Notes under the pieces: model-generated
What the model saw: the letters and a program-made list of their open reading frames with translations, nothing else
Told to the model about the DNA's origin: nothing
The model's database searches: none
In this document: in pieces, positions 23,901 through 35,788 of the stretch
Layout of the letters: each line of letters opens with the position of its first letter
How positions within the stretch are numbered: position 1 is the first letter of the stretch
Translations under genes and position numbers: made by a program
Source: Brienomyrus brachyistius
Lineage: Eukaryota; Chordata; Actinopteri; Osteoglossiformes; Mormyridae
Assembly: GCF_023856365.1 (NCBI RefSeq)
Contig: NC_064554.1
Coordinates: forward strand, 7,865,001 to 7,929,000
Direction of reading: 5' to 3'
DNA: 64,000 nucleotides

Positions 23901-25280
23901 ATGACAGATTATGGAGTGAGGGTGGGTGTATATACTGAGCCAGGCGTAATCACGTATCAGACATATATCACACCTGCTCTGTATTACGTTTATTTCACCA
24001 CTATAGGTGACACAGGCGGCCTCCTAGGGAGCCCCCTTCAGAGGACTTGGTGAACCATGATCCACTTCCCCTCCCCATCAGACAGTGCAGTGGTAGCACA
24101 GCTTGCCTCGAGCACAACATGGGCCCTGCTCTGCAGTTAGAGTCCACCGTTACACTGGGAGGTTCTGCTACTCCGATGTGTCCATGTTTATCGGAGCAGG
24201 CAGATCCTGCTTAGCCGAGAAGAACTTTATTAGAGGAGGAGGAGGTGCTGAGCCTCCTCTGCAGTGATTAGTGACGCGCGCCACACAACTGCACCATGGC
24301 GCCGTGTCTCGCAAGCCAGCAGCAGAGCTACTGTTCTGGAAAAGAGCAAGATTTCAACGCATGGATGTCAGCTACTCAAGAAACGACGCAACATGCAATA
24401 TCTTGCCATTAGAAGCACCACTATGCAAACCTGACAAGCAGTCTGCAGACATCTCTAAAATTAAAAAAAGGAAAGGTTAACTGTCAGCGAACGAAGCAAG
24501 TCCTGTCAGTTCAGGGATCTTTATCGAGTGCCTGAAACACCTCTGCTCTTGTTTATGGAAATCGAGCAATGCCAGAGATAGGGGTGAGAACTCATTCATT
24601 TCAGCTATGATTGGCCCTGCGGTTTACTGTAGCTCACGGGAGACTGAGACGTAATGGATCCAAATTACTGGTCACATTTCTCTGAGATTTGCGAGGATAT
24701 GAAAGAGTAAATTGCATGGTGACTGGGTTCTGTGTCTCATCTTGCCTGACTTTGAAATGAAATGAAAATTTGAATATTCTTTATACAGTGCGCAAAGATG
24801 TTAATGTTTTCTGCTGACGTGGTATTTGCTTTATTCATTTAACTAAATGTTAAGCTTTATTTCGGCAATGATATTTACTTCTGGCCATAGTGAAGGGTGG
24901 TGAGGCAGACTTTCCTTTTGTGGGGAATTTTCTGATGTTCGACCCAAGTGAATGACTGCCAAGCCGTGTCTCTGGGCTGTGGAGGTATATGTGCCCTGGT
25001 TCTGTTACGGGCTCAGGTTCTGAGATCTCCTGAAGTACCTCCGGGCTCCAGTACCGTCCCCAGAACAGAGAAACACTCCTGTGGTACCATCCCACGAGCC
25101 TCACATCATTAACCTGGGGTACGTTTCCCAAAATCATAGCTCTTAACGACGTTAGCGACTTACGTATTTGCAACTGAATGGTTTCATCTATGTAAGTTTT
25201 TAACAGGAAAAGTACCTCTGCTCACTCCAGGCCAACACCATCTGCTCCACCAAGGTCCGCAGATTCAGATGGACGGACCT

Positions 25281-25299
25281 GGGGGGGGGGGGGGGGGGG
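25281..25299. repeat. Poly-G tract, 19 bp
   Basis: Uninterrupted G run. Confidence 0.95.
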
Positions 25300-25564
25300 A
25301 TTACGGGCAACAGCTGCTAGCATGGTGTGATGCTTCCCATCGATTACAGTTACTGTCAGGGATGCTGCGTCTGTCTCAGCTGCCTGGTCCACAGTAAATG
25401 CAGAAGGTTTCCCTGAATCCTGGTGACTAATTGCCCCCATCCCACTGGTGACAGCCTGCTGGTAAAGAGTGGGCGGAGCCTGAACTTAACTTTACGATCA
25501 TATCATTTAACTATTTAAATTAAACACTTGACTAAATGATTGCAAAGTTCAGACTAAGACGCAT

Positions 25565-25684
25565 GTATGTGCGTGTGTGTATGTTTGTGTGTGTGTGTAT
25601 GTTTGTGTGTGTGTGCACGCATGCATGTATGTATTCTCTCTCTCTCTCTCTCTCTCTCTTTACGATACACGCACACACACATAC
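25565..25684. repeat. TG, TC and CA microsatellites in series
   Basis: Interrupted TG repeats to 25618, a TC run at 25634-25660, and a short CA run at 25669-25681. Confidence 0.9.
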
Positions 25685-25873
25685 AATATTATGATATTAT
25701 GATTTGTTCACTATCCTACCTGTGTTCTTCATCACCTTGCCTAAATTAAAAATGTAACCTGGGGGAAGATACTTCCTGTCACTTTCTTGGCATAGATGCT
25801 TAAACGATCCTTTTGCACGCTGGTATCAGAAACAAGGGCAGATGACTTGACTGAATTCCTCCCGTTAAGTCCT

Positions 25874-25876
<3 letters not shown>

Positions 25877-25935
<59 letters not shown>

Positions 25936-25941
25936 CCACAC
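25877..25941. repeat. TA then CA microsatellite
   Basis: About 22 TA units followed by about 10 CA units, abutting TIR-element copy C. Confidence 0.95.
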
Positions 25942-26214
25942 AGGTTTGTAATTATATCTTTGTGGGGACTCTCCGTTCAGTCATTCATTTCTATGGGGGA
26001 AACTCTAATTACAACATGACACCCCTAATCCTACCCAGCCCTGACCTTAACCTGAAGTAATCAAACAAGATATAAAACTTTTGGCACTTTCACTTTTTTG
26101 ATTGCATTCACAGATCTTTGTGGGAACCCAAAAAATGGTCCCCACAATGTCCAAAAATACAGGTTTTTAATTCATTGTGGGGGACATTTAGTCCCCATAA
26201 AGTAATATAAACCT
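25942..26214 (+). repeat. CA-embedded TIR element, copy C
   Basis: The left end is AGGTTTGTAATTATATCTTT and GTGGGGAC. The right end reverse-complements to AGGTTTATATTACTTTAT and GGGGAC, so these are clear terminal inverted repeats. A TA/CA microsatellite lies directly to the left and a CA run directly to the right. It has no coding capacity. Confidence 0.65.
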
Positions 26215-26239
26215 AATACACACACACACACACACATAC

Positions 26240-29200
26240 ACTCACACAAGAATAACAACAACAATTGTATCATCAGTTACTTTAAAGCTCCTTGCTTGCA
26301 AGAGTCATCTCTATCTGAATCAAATGAACATTCCGGCGACATTGACTCTGTCCTGCTGTTAGCCACGCACTGCCACTGCCTCCCACGTTATTCCGAGGAT
26401 ATCCTACGAATCTCGGCGGCGTCTGGCTTTTGGTGAAGAGCGCTTGTGGCATAGGAGACTGGGAACGCACGGGAAGGTGGCATTGAGGGAAAGAGGCACA
26501 TCTCCGGAAAGCCTCATAAAGATTGGGCACCGGCGCAAACGGCAAAAAATGAAAATGCGACATTGCGCTACGGATGGATGAGAGACGTGCAGGAGATGAA
26601 GGAGGTGCAGGTGTAATGGTATATTCAGAGGTGAATGCACTGTTTTACAAATAAAACTACATGTACAGAATGATCTGACCTGTGACTCTGGCTCACTGCG
26701 AATCACCCCCGGGGTGCAATTGTAGCTGATTTAGAGGAGTGACAGAACATCACTTTTATTGTTGCCAGAGGCCTCGAAAGATGCATGCGCTTAGCGCTCA
26801 CTTTAGCATAGTTAGAGGTAACAGGTCCCTGTTGTGGTGCCACCGGCTGCTAGAGCAGTACTTTTGGGTCCTCAGGTGTCGGCTCAGGATATTTTCGCGT
26901 TTTATATACTGTAGAGTACAGCCAACACTCTCCATACCTCACTCCGTGGTAGCAAGTGACCAAGCAAGGTCTCGATATGGGGTTAGTCCTACGGGGTGTA
27001 AAGGTGAGGAAATACTGCAGTGCAGCTGGGAGTAAAAGCTCGGTTTTCAATAGCAAATTGCAGAGTAGCCCGGAGCCTAAGTGTGTTTGCCAGCCGGCTT
27101 TTAAAGATGGTTTGCCAGAGTCTTTGAAGAAGGTCTATTGTACTTGATGTTAATGGAGAAGATGCATTTGAAAGTGGTGGTTAAACTTGCATAACGGTGA
27201 GTGGGCACAGAAGTGTGTCGTGTGCTGGACATGAATTCAGGAATGTCTGGCATGCGGTTATCAGGGGGCACTTACTAGCTTTCTAAATATGATGGAAAAA
27301 ACGTATTTAGCTAGCTGTTTCTGTAGGCCCTGAATTGTTGCTTAAATTGTTATGCATCCATTTGTATGGTTCAGTGACTGGCCGGCCTATTCGAAAGCAT
27401 TTCAGCCGAAGGGGAATGCAGGGTTACATTTTGTGCATGTTCTGACGTGGGTCCCAGACTGGACACAGCCCATTCGCACATTCACACCAGCACAGAAATA
27501 ATAATTTGGTCCCTTCTCTGAGATTAACTAGGTTCAAAATGTCAAACCAGGCTATAAATTATTGTTTGCATTTTGCAGAATGAAAGAATTGTTACTTTAA
27601 AACCCATTAAAATGGCTGTTCCATCTTCATATGTGGAGTCTGTAACTGTACCTTGACTTGTGAAAAGCATTGTGTCTCCATTTTAGCTTTGTCTGATACG
27701 TTATAGTGATGGTAATATAGATTCATTATTGCATTTTGATGGATGTTCTGTTTCCACATGAAACTCCATAAGGTCCACTTATGTCACTTTAAAATAAATT
27801 ACTCCAAAGTCCACTGAAGGGCTGCTGTTTCCTTCCAGGCATTAGGTGATTCTGTCTTAGCTTTGGTACTAGGAGTAACTTCTCAGTCCAAGGGTGTCTA
27901 TTTTGGATGGTGCAGATTTTTTTTGGTATAATTATGACAGGAGTGACTTCTCAGGCAATGAATAATTATGCTGCAATTTACGATTTTTTGATGACATCAT
28001 TGCCTTTGTTCAGAACAGATTTTCCGAGAGCACCATCGATTTCATCCCAGTTCTTCAATCACACTTTCTCCAATGTGCATTGCAATCATGGCTTTGTGAT
28101 ATAAAAATGCAAGTCTAAATTGCCTGAAATCTTGCTTAATATTCTTCCAAACTGTCTTGGCTGCAGACTGGTCTATGCTGGTGATGATGACTTATGACAG
28201 ATTTAATTATGTTTGGGATATAGGAGAGGGTGGTGACATCTATTAAAATATATTCATTCAGTAATTGAGTTGCATTTAAGGTTTATTAATTTGTGGAAAA
28301 TTATAACAGGAGTGCATAACAATGTCGTCTGTGGAATCAGCATGGTTGATTTCATAATCAGTCAGGGAAGTAGATTTACATCACAACATATGAAATGAAA
28401 TAGATGTAACTAAAGGAGAGAGAGAGAGATGGAGGTGTGCTATTGAAAATAAGTACAGTTTGACTCAGGGAGACAGTTACTGCAGGATATCTAGTCTTAG
28501 CAAAACAAATATGGTTCAGGATTGTATATGTACAGAATGTCTCTACTCAGTTGTAGTTAAGGGCTGAGTTGCTGTGCTCTGTGATGGAAGCCATCACGGT
28601 TTAGACAGTGCTGGGCAAAGAAGTCTCGGGGCTGGACAAACCGATGGCTTTCTGAAGTATTGGTTACATGGTAATCTGAGATGGGGGTTGTCTGGGGGCC
28701 ATTGGCGATAAACCTGACGGGGGGAGGGAGGCAGGGAGTGGGGTGCAGAAGTGAGGAAGATCACAAATATACAGTGTAAGGAGAGAGAGCGGGACTGCAG
28801 GGACTGATGAGGACAGAGCAGATGAGGAGGAGGGCTTTTCTGAATTCTCACGGGGGGGCGATGAGGATGTGCACGTGAGGGAGGGGCCTGTAGTTCAGGA
28901 TGTTGTTTAATTTCCATTCCAGTTACTTTCTAAGGGTCATACTTTGGCTCGTCTGGAGGGCAGATTGTTCTGAGACGAGGACAGTGCAGATGGGGGGTGG
29001 GGGCGGATTCTCCTAGAACTGGAGTGTCGTGACCGTCACCTCAGTCGGTTTGAATTTCCTCACAGTCTCACATCTCGCCGACCTCGCACCGCCTGGCTGG
29101 CCTCAGGCGCCACCAAAGACCAATGCTCACTGCATATTTACAAGGAAATGGATGCAGAGCTATTCTGGATGGTTACAGAACGGCTATCAATGAGATAAGC

Positions 29201-30219
29201 TGTATTAGAGTCTGTTACCATGTACTGTGTTTGCACTGATGCCACAGTAATTGGGCAAATCTTGGCAAAGCCAGAGTGAAAACAAGAAAAGCTAAATTGC
29301 TCCCTGTCATGTTAATGATTGATGGCTTTGTTGGGGGTTATTGGTGCGAAGCATAATGTTGACTAATTAGTTTCTCTGTGATGTGACTCATAAGGCAGAG
29401 GAGCCTTTAGTTTTCTAAAGCCTGTATTTAACCAGCGACTACTGTACAAACTGTAACAACTGAGGCTGTATCGAGCTGAATACCATTGTCCTTGTGAAGT
29501 ATAACGATTCATTTCAGAAAGTTGAGGAAGAAGGAAAAAAAGAAAACAACCACTTGCTCCTTGAATTTTGCACAAGAAACCTAAAATATTTGAAGGACAG
29601 TTCTTGAAATCACTTGTAATATGATGAGAGGGTATTATTCTACCTCTGTTGATGGGGAGGTGGCATGACACGTTCATTCCATCCATCCATCCATCCATCC
29701 ATCTTCCATTACTTCTTACTCAGTACAGTAAGGCACAGTACAGACTGTGAGGCAATTAAATCAATTTCTTTTCGCATCACCAATGAAAGTATCTATTACT
29801 GACGCTCAGAATCGTCCTGTGCTTTCTGTCATTATCTGCTTCAGCCACCAAATCCTAAATTTCTGTTGGATAAAATGATTGTCAAGATTTGGATTACCCC
29901 CCTCCCCCATATACATAGCCACTCATTATGGACAGGAAGGAGGGGGGAGAGGTTGAGGTTGGGCTTGGCTTTAGGTCCAGATGAAACTGGGATCTGCTCC
30001 TCTGGCAGCTTTTACTGTGTCCCACCAATAGAAAGTCAAGCCTGGGGAGTCCTGAGTACTTTTGCGGGATGGGGGTTGGAACAGAGTAAGTTGAATGATG
30101 AGTCACCTTTACTGATGTTTGAGACCCTGGTCACCCATAGCTGTCTGTCGCTAAGGAAATTTGATGCTCCAAGGTGAACGTTTTCCCTACAGCGATAAAA
30201 TGAGTCCTTTCATATTCAT
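26240..30219. other. No gene seen
   Basis: The longest block without a recognised mobile element in the left half. Short frames only. A purine-rich stretch covers about 28.7-28.9 kb. Confidence 0.5.
29677..29704. repeat. CATC microsatellite
   Basis: Six CATC units. Possibly the tail of a lost SINE in minus orientation (TTCCATTACTTCTTACTCAG follows). Confidence 0.8.
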
Positions 30220-30560
30220 TCAGATGAACACCCCCCCCGGTGCCAATTCCGCCTTTTACCTCATGAAAAGGCCGGCTTCGGGGGGGCTCAGCGTTCCCCT
30301 CTGCGTTGGAATGGATCTGTCGGCCGCCGGCTGTAAATTCCGTCCGCTCGGATGCGAGCGGCAGGCTTGTGTGATTTACCGCCGGGCTCCGGCACTCTGA
30401 GCGGATTTGGAAATGCTGCGGCGGCGCGTGTTTGCATTCCATAACCCGCCGGGTCGTTCTGCGAGCCGCGGGTCAGTGTGTCACAGTGCCTGTCGGACCC
30501 ACAGCGGCTGGAGTCGCATGCAGCTGGCTTTCTGGGTGTCGGCCTTGTTTACTAAGTGGA
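30220..30560. promoter_or_regulatory. CpG-rich patch, possible CpG island
   Basis: CpG dinucleotides cluster here (GTCGGCCGCCGGCTG, GCGGCGGCGCGTG, TGCGAGCCGCGGGTC) in an otherwise CpG-poor window. Vertebrate CpG islands often mark promoters, but I see no start exon. A local decrease in methylation or a decayed repeat are alternatives. Confidence 0.4.
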
Positions 30561-30803
30561 TCTGGCAGGACAGGGCTGAGTATCACCTGTATTATTAGCC
30601 TGTGGGGTGGGGCGTGCCTTCCCAGTGCTGGAAGCTGATTGGCCGGGGTGTGAGCCTGAGACGTGGAAGCTTAAGGTAGCAGCCAGCTGGAAATGGTCGG
30701 CTGCTGAGCGATAAGTTGCGTGGCGTCTTGCGGTGAAGGTTCTGTTACGGGGGCCCTGAAATGAGCTGCCTGCCTTTAAATGTAGCCCCTGGCAGCAGCA
30801 TAA

Positions 30804-30812
30804 CCCCCCCCC

Positions 30813-30849
<37 letters not shown>

Positions 30850-30860
30850 ACAAATACACA
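30804..30860. repeat. Poly-C run and CA microsatellite
   Basis: Twelve C residues pass straight into about 15 CA units and then a few ACACAAATACACA variants. Confidence 0.95.
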
Positions 30861-31346
30861 GGAAGCAACAGTAAAATACCTGAACACTTCTGATAAAAGC
30901 AGAAAAAAGGAATGGAAATGATTTCCATTTTATTAATTTCATTCGGTTCATGCGTTTTCAATAAAAGCATTCTTTTGTAACATGAGAGTGAAGCATTTGC
31001 TCATTTAAACAAGAAAATGATGAAGCAACATTTAATTGAATATTTTCGTTGCTCGGATTTCCGAAGCCTGTTTATTTTGCATACTGTCATCCCACCCACA
31101 GAGGGGCCTGTGACAGCACATTGACGTTTGTACACTGTGTGGGACTGCGCTGATTTGAGCAGACTCAGTCTGATCAGGTTCACAGGAGGTGTGTCTGCGC
31201 CCCCAGCTGTCAACCATGGCTCTCTGGCATTTCTGCACCAGTGGCAAGAGAAAATGGCACCTTTGTTAAATGATAGACGCATTTTTTTTTTTTTGGGGGG
31301 GGGGGGTAAGGGTCATATTGCACAGACTGTGCAGTGGCCTCTCTGG

Positions 31347-32030
31347 TTAAGAACATAATAAATTTACAATCGAGAGGAGGCCATTCGGCCCATCTACGCG
31401 TAGCTTGTTTGGGGAGAACTTAACTAATAGCTCAGAGTTGTTATAATCTAGCTCTGAGTTAAAGGAACCCAGGGTTTTAGCTTGCGCTACATTAACAGGA
31501 AGACTATTCCATACTCTGACTACACGCTGTGTGAAGAAGTGTTTTCTCAAATTGAGTTTAAAATGTTCTCCCGCTAATCTAGTATTTCGACTAATATTGA
31601 AGTAGCCCTTTGGCTGAACAGCATCCAGACCTGTTAGAATCTTATATACCTGGATCATGTCCCCCCTTAGTCTCCTTTGCTCGAGGCTGAACAGATTCAG
31701 CTCAGCTAACCTCTCCTCATAAGAAATTCCTCTAAGACCAGGAATCATTCCTGTAACTCTACGCTGAACCCTTTCCATGGCAGCAATGTCCTTCTTAAGG
31801 TATGGTGACCAAACCTGCACACAATATTCTAGGTGGGGTCTTACCAAGGAATTGTATAATCGTAGCATCACCGCCCTTGACTTAAACTCCACACACCTAG
31901 AGATGTAACCCAACATCCTATTGGCCTTTTTTATTGCTTCCCCACACTGGTGAGAGTGGGACATGGAAGCATCAACACACACACTAAGGTCTTTCTCATA
32001 ACCAGCTGCCTTTATTTCAGTGGAACCCAT
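31347..32030 (-). pseudogene. C-terminal fragment of a CR1-like LINE reverse transcriptase
   Basis: The frame encodes 227 residues matching the region after the RT catalytic core in CR1/L3-type LINEs. Visible blocks: KKANRMLGYISR near 34, LVRPHLEYCVQVWSPYLKK near 62, RRLRGDMIQVYKILTGLD near 118, and FFTQRVVRVWNSLP near 164. No catalytic DD motif is present because the copy is truncated upstream. Between the KGYFNIS block and LAGEHFKLN there appear to be fewer residues than usual for the family (from memory), suggesting a small in-frame deletion. After about residue 195 the frame runs on into 3' UTR sequence without a stop. The fragment is non-functional. Confidence 0.85.
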
Positions 32031-32135
32031 AAAATATCTTTACTTTTTATTTCTGCGCCCTACATGGATTACCGTACATTTATCTACAGTATATAAAATT
32101 TCATCTGCCAGGTATTTGTTATTATAACACTTAAA
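31350..32135 (-). mobile_element. CR1-like LINE, 3' fragment
   Basis: The 3' end is at the left: the plus strand reads AAGAACATAATAAATTTAC and then GAGGAGGCCATTCGGCCCAT, a tail seen in many fish CR1-like copies. The element loses recognisable homology near 32135, around CATCTGCCAGGTATTTG. This is typical 5' truncation by incomplete reverse transcription. Confidence 0.8.
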
Positions 32136-35100
32136 CTATTGACTGGAAGTAGGTTTTTGCAGAAAACTGCGGCCTGTAGACAGTAGATTATCTGCCATAA
32201 TGGGTGAGTCACAAAACATACTATAATACTAAAACACGTGTCTGTTTTCCCGGCTTCGGAGGTGTTGAATCCTCCTCTTTCTTCATGCTAATACAAGGTC
32301 AGATATCTTACTGTGTAAATACTTTCAGCCTTAAGTAGCTGTTATCCATTCTCAGTATCCTCGCAGTCAATACTAATCTTCCTGTCTTCCTCCCCTTGTG
32401 GCCAATAATAATTATTTCCACCATTCAGATTTCAAGGTATCATTTTCATGGGCCTTGAAGTTGATGTCGGCTCATGGGCAGCATACAGACAGCCTTCCTC
32501 CAGGGCGTCCAGTCTCCTGTCCTGGTCTTCAGGCTTCTCAGTCGCACATTCACTGCCGTTATGACTGCGCCCATCTGCCTTTTTTTAGTCACTGGGCATA
32601 TGCTGCCTTTAAAAATTGCTGGTTGGATAAAGCGAAATGAAATTATGTGATGTACATTGTAGAATAGTTGTAGAGAATGATCCACATTCAGCCCCTTTTC
32701 AAACCCACCCCCAGCTTCCCAATGGGCTGTACAGTACATGTGTCACTTGACATTGATCAGTAAACAGCATAAACATGTTACTGTATAGATTTATTGGATT
32801 ATAATTTTTATATTTCAAAAAGCACCATTTGTGAATTAATGTCAAGTCTTCACCTAGTACATCAGTGCAATAATAATACACACGTACTACATATGTAGCA
32901 TGAAGGTGACCTAAAAAAGCTTGAATCACAAAAAAAAAAATATGTCACCTATCTTGTAACATTATGTAAACAACAGAAAATCTGTGAGACTACAGAGGAT
33001 CCTGAATGTTTCAGCCCTGGTGCCAACGGGGACGTGAAGGACACTCATGCTGACTGTACGCAAAGCGTCTCCCTAAAATGCAAAAGGTTAATAATAGTCT
33101 AACGGAGGTGGTACTTTGTAAATACTCATTAAGTACCAGCTGCTTGAATGGTGGCTGCTGTCCTACAATGGGATGGACCTGCCTGTTTGCACTGCTCGTT
33201 CCTTTAATCTGGTTATAGCAGGGGTCTCCAACCTAATTTACAGTGAGAGCTACTGGGGCTGTGGTGGGGGAGGGGAGGGATGGTAAAAGTTGTCCACTCT
33301 GCAGCGTACCATGGCAATGTGGTGCTCATTGTCTGAGACAAAGTCAAATACGAAAACAAAAAATAAAATCCAGTTTCTAATAGATGATTCTAATATGTCA
33401 TTGGCTCCTTGTGGGCTACAAGTAGCTTGTGTTCGACACATTGGGCACCACTGGTTTAAAATGAGGGCTCATTTGGGGCTGACATTCTGCATTTAAAATG
33501 CTTTAAAAATCCGTGCCCAGCGGTGCATATCTCTATTAGCATTTCCTTCCATAGCTAATTGTTTTTTATGTCACTGACAGGTTATTTATTGAGGCCCCAA
33601 TCGGCGGCTACACAAACCCCCGGGGGTAGCTGGGGAAGGGGCGTAAATCATTCTGGCTCCCAGTTGGCGAGTAGGGAGGTTCCAGTGGTCCCAGCACTCT
33701 GCAAACTTATCTGTGCTTCCAGGCAGACAGGCAGCCTTGTGAGAGAATGCCTTTTCTACTGGGCTGCTCTAGGTCACCTTGATAATTCCATTACCATAAT
33801 GCTTCAAGATTAAAACTGCACCAACAGGGGAAATCATTCTCAACATAAGTTTTTATTATATTTTTCTCCACTCATTTTCCAGACTAGACTCTGTAACCCC
33901 TTTGTGTGTCTGACTGACATGGCCTGTAAGACCTTTCCTAATATGTGAAACATGTTAAATAATAAATCGCATGATAATTGTCATCATTCATTTTTTTTAA
34001 CAAATCCATTGGACAGACTTCAGGTTTTAAGTCAAACAGCAGTGGACAGAGGGGACTGACTGTGCTTTTGGCTTTAAGGCAAATACAAAAGAACTGGGTT
34101 TGTTTTTTTTTACGTTGTAGAGGGGCTTGAGTCATTCTAAAGATGGAGGTTGGTACTGTCACATGATCAAAGGGCAGCACATTCTGAAATTTTGGAGTTT
34201 GCAGTCAAGCTTGAGACTGATAAAGTCTACCACTCTGTTCTTTAACGAAAATATTTCTCTTTGAGTGCCAGGAAGTCGATCTGACATCATCTGACATGTC
34301 AAGATGAATGATGGGCAAGGCGTGAAAGCTGACACTCAGTGATAAAATCAAAAGATTTTAAAATTTTAAATAGAATCAGGTCAGATCCAATCTCTCATGT
34401 GCCATCGATTTGCACGTACCTTGTCTGGCTTACATGTACCCCCTGAAGATTATTTATGTACCTGTTTCACTGGATGTAATGCCACTTCCAAGAAAGTAAC
34501 AGTTAGGATGAATTAGAGGATTTTTGGTTTTAAGTTTTACATTGATGTCCTAGCTTTAACCATGGCTGATTTTAATTTATTTGTATGCTAATTAATATAT
34601 GCATAGGAAGTGGAGTTTGATAATGGTTTTCTATGCTAAATTGATATGCACCAGATGACCATGACCGATGCTGGAATGCTCCTCTCCCTGGAATATGTTT
34701 AATATCGAGCAAACTGTGCATCACAAACTAAATCTTTGCCAGCAGCCTGGCCTGACTTGCGAATAGTATGCGTCACCTTTTTGTGGAAGACCAAGTGGTG
34801 TTGCATATTTTTGTTGAAAGATATTACAGCCAGAAAAAATAACTTTACTGCGCTGTCAGTGTTAAGCTCGAACCCACTTTCTGGAATATCTCCCTGGTCT
34901 TTGCGCTTGAAAATGTTTTTAGGGATGTGCCGCTCGATACTCAAATATTGATTCTTTTGACCTGAATAGTCTCCGTTTCTTGCACATCAAAGACTCATGA
35001 CTTAGCTCCCTGTTTGCACTTACTATGGATATGCCACAGCGCGCAAGATATTTTCGTCACATTAGTCAGTAATGGAGACTGTATGTCACAAAATAATAGA

Positions 35101-35210
35101 AAAATGCAGATGGTTCTGTTCTGTGATGCAAATGTACCTCCTTTGTTCATTGACCAGGAGAAAAGTAGCAGGAAGTCAGAAAAGAAATTGGACCAAAGCT
35201 GCATGTATAT
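32136..35210. other. No gene seen outside the hAT MITE
   Basis: AT-rich DNA either side of the MITE at 33.2 kb. No exon or further element recognised. Confidence 0.5.
33219..33453. mobile_element. hAT-type MITE
   Basis: The ends are CAGGGGTCTCCAA and, on the opposite strand, CAGTGGTGCCCAA, which share 10 of 13 positions and fit the CAGNGGT...CCAA pattern of hAT transposons. The 235-bp interior encodes nothing. Flanking octamers GGTTATAG and GTTTAAAA match at 5 of 8 positions, only weakly supporting an 8-bp duplication. Confidence 0.6.
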
Positions 35211-35402
35211 CAGAGGTAGGGAACCTGATCCATGGAGAGCCGGTGTCGGTGCGGGTTTTTGGGATGGCCTCTCAATCAGCCAATAATAAAGCAGCGATTC
35301 TCAACTCCAGTCCTTGGAATCCACTGTTATTGGCTGATTGAGAGGCCATCCCAAAAACCCGCACCCACACCGGCTCTCCATGGATCAGGTTCCCTACCCC
35401 TG
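35211..35402. mobile_element. Palindromic hAT-like MITE (copy 1)
   Basis: Two 76-bp arms (35211-35286 and 35327-35402) are inverted copies with few mismatches, separated by a 40-bp loop. The tip is CAGAGGTAGGGAACCTGATC on one strand and CAGGGGTAGGGAACCTGATC on the other. The CAGNGGT start suggests hAT. Flanking octamers ATGTATAT and CTTTATAT agree at 6 of 8 positions. It would fold into a long hairpin as RNA. Confidence 0.75.
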
Positions 35403-35788
35403 CTTTATATAAACACCTTTTCTGCCCTCTCTTGATAAAATACTTCTGTGTGTAAATGGGTAAACATTAGGTACTCTTAGCAGAAGTATCAGTGAGCAAA
35501 CCAAACATGCTGCCATGTTCTAAATTTATCTGAGCTGTTGATAAATTAAAATGGTGTACCACAGAAAGGCTCTCAGCTCTGGGCACTATTATCTGCCATT
35601 GATAAGCCTTGATCATAACTTCCTTAGTGCAGTAAATGCACTGGCACATTAATATGTGCTATTCGAGTCGTCTCTATTGTAGCTATTGCAGTACTGTTTA
35701 TGGATAATCAATACGTTTGTCTAGTGAATAAATCAGTTTGTAAGTGTAGCCTGTGTTGGGCCATCTTAGAATGCTTGGCATCGTGAAT

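Larger units (their letters stand above)
22280..25560. other. No gene seen
   Basis: Mixed-composition DNA with short frames only. Contains a possible SINE head (23.8 kb) and a poly-G run (25.3 kb). Confidence 0.5.
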
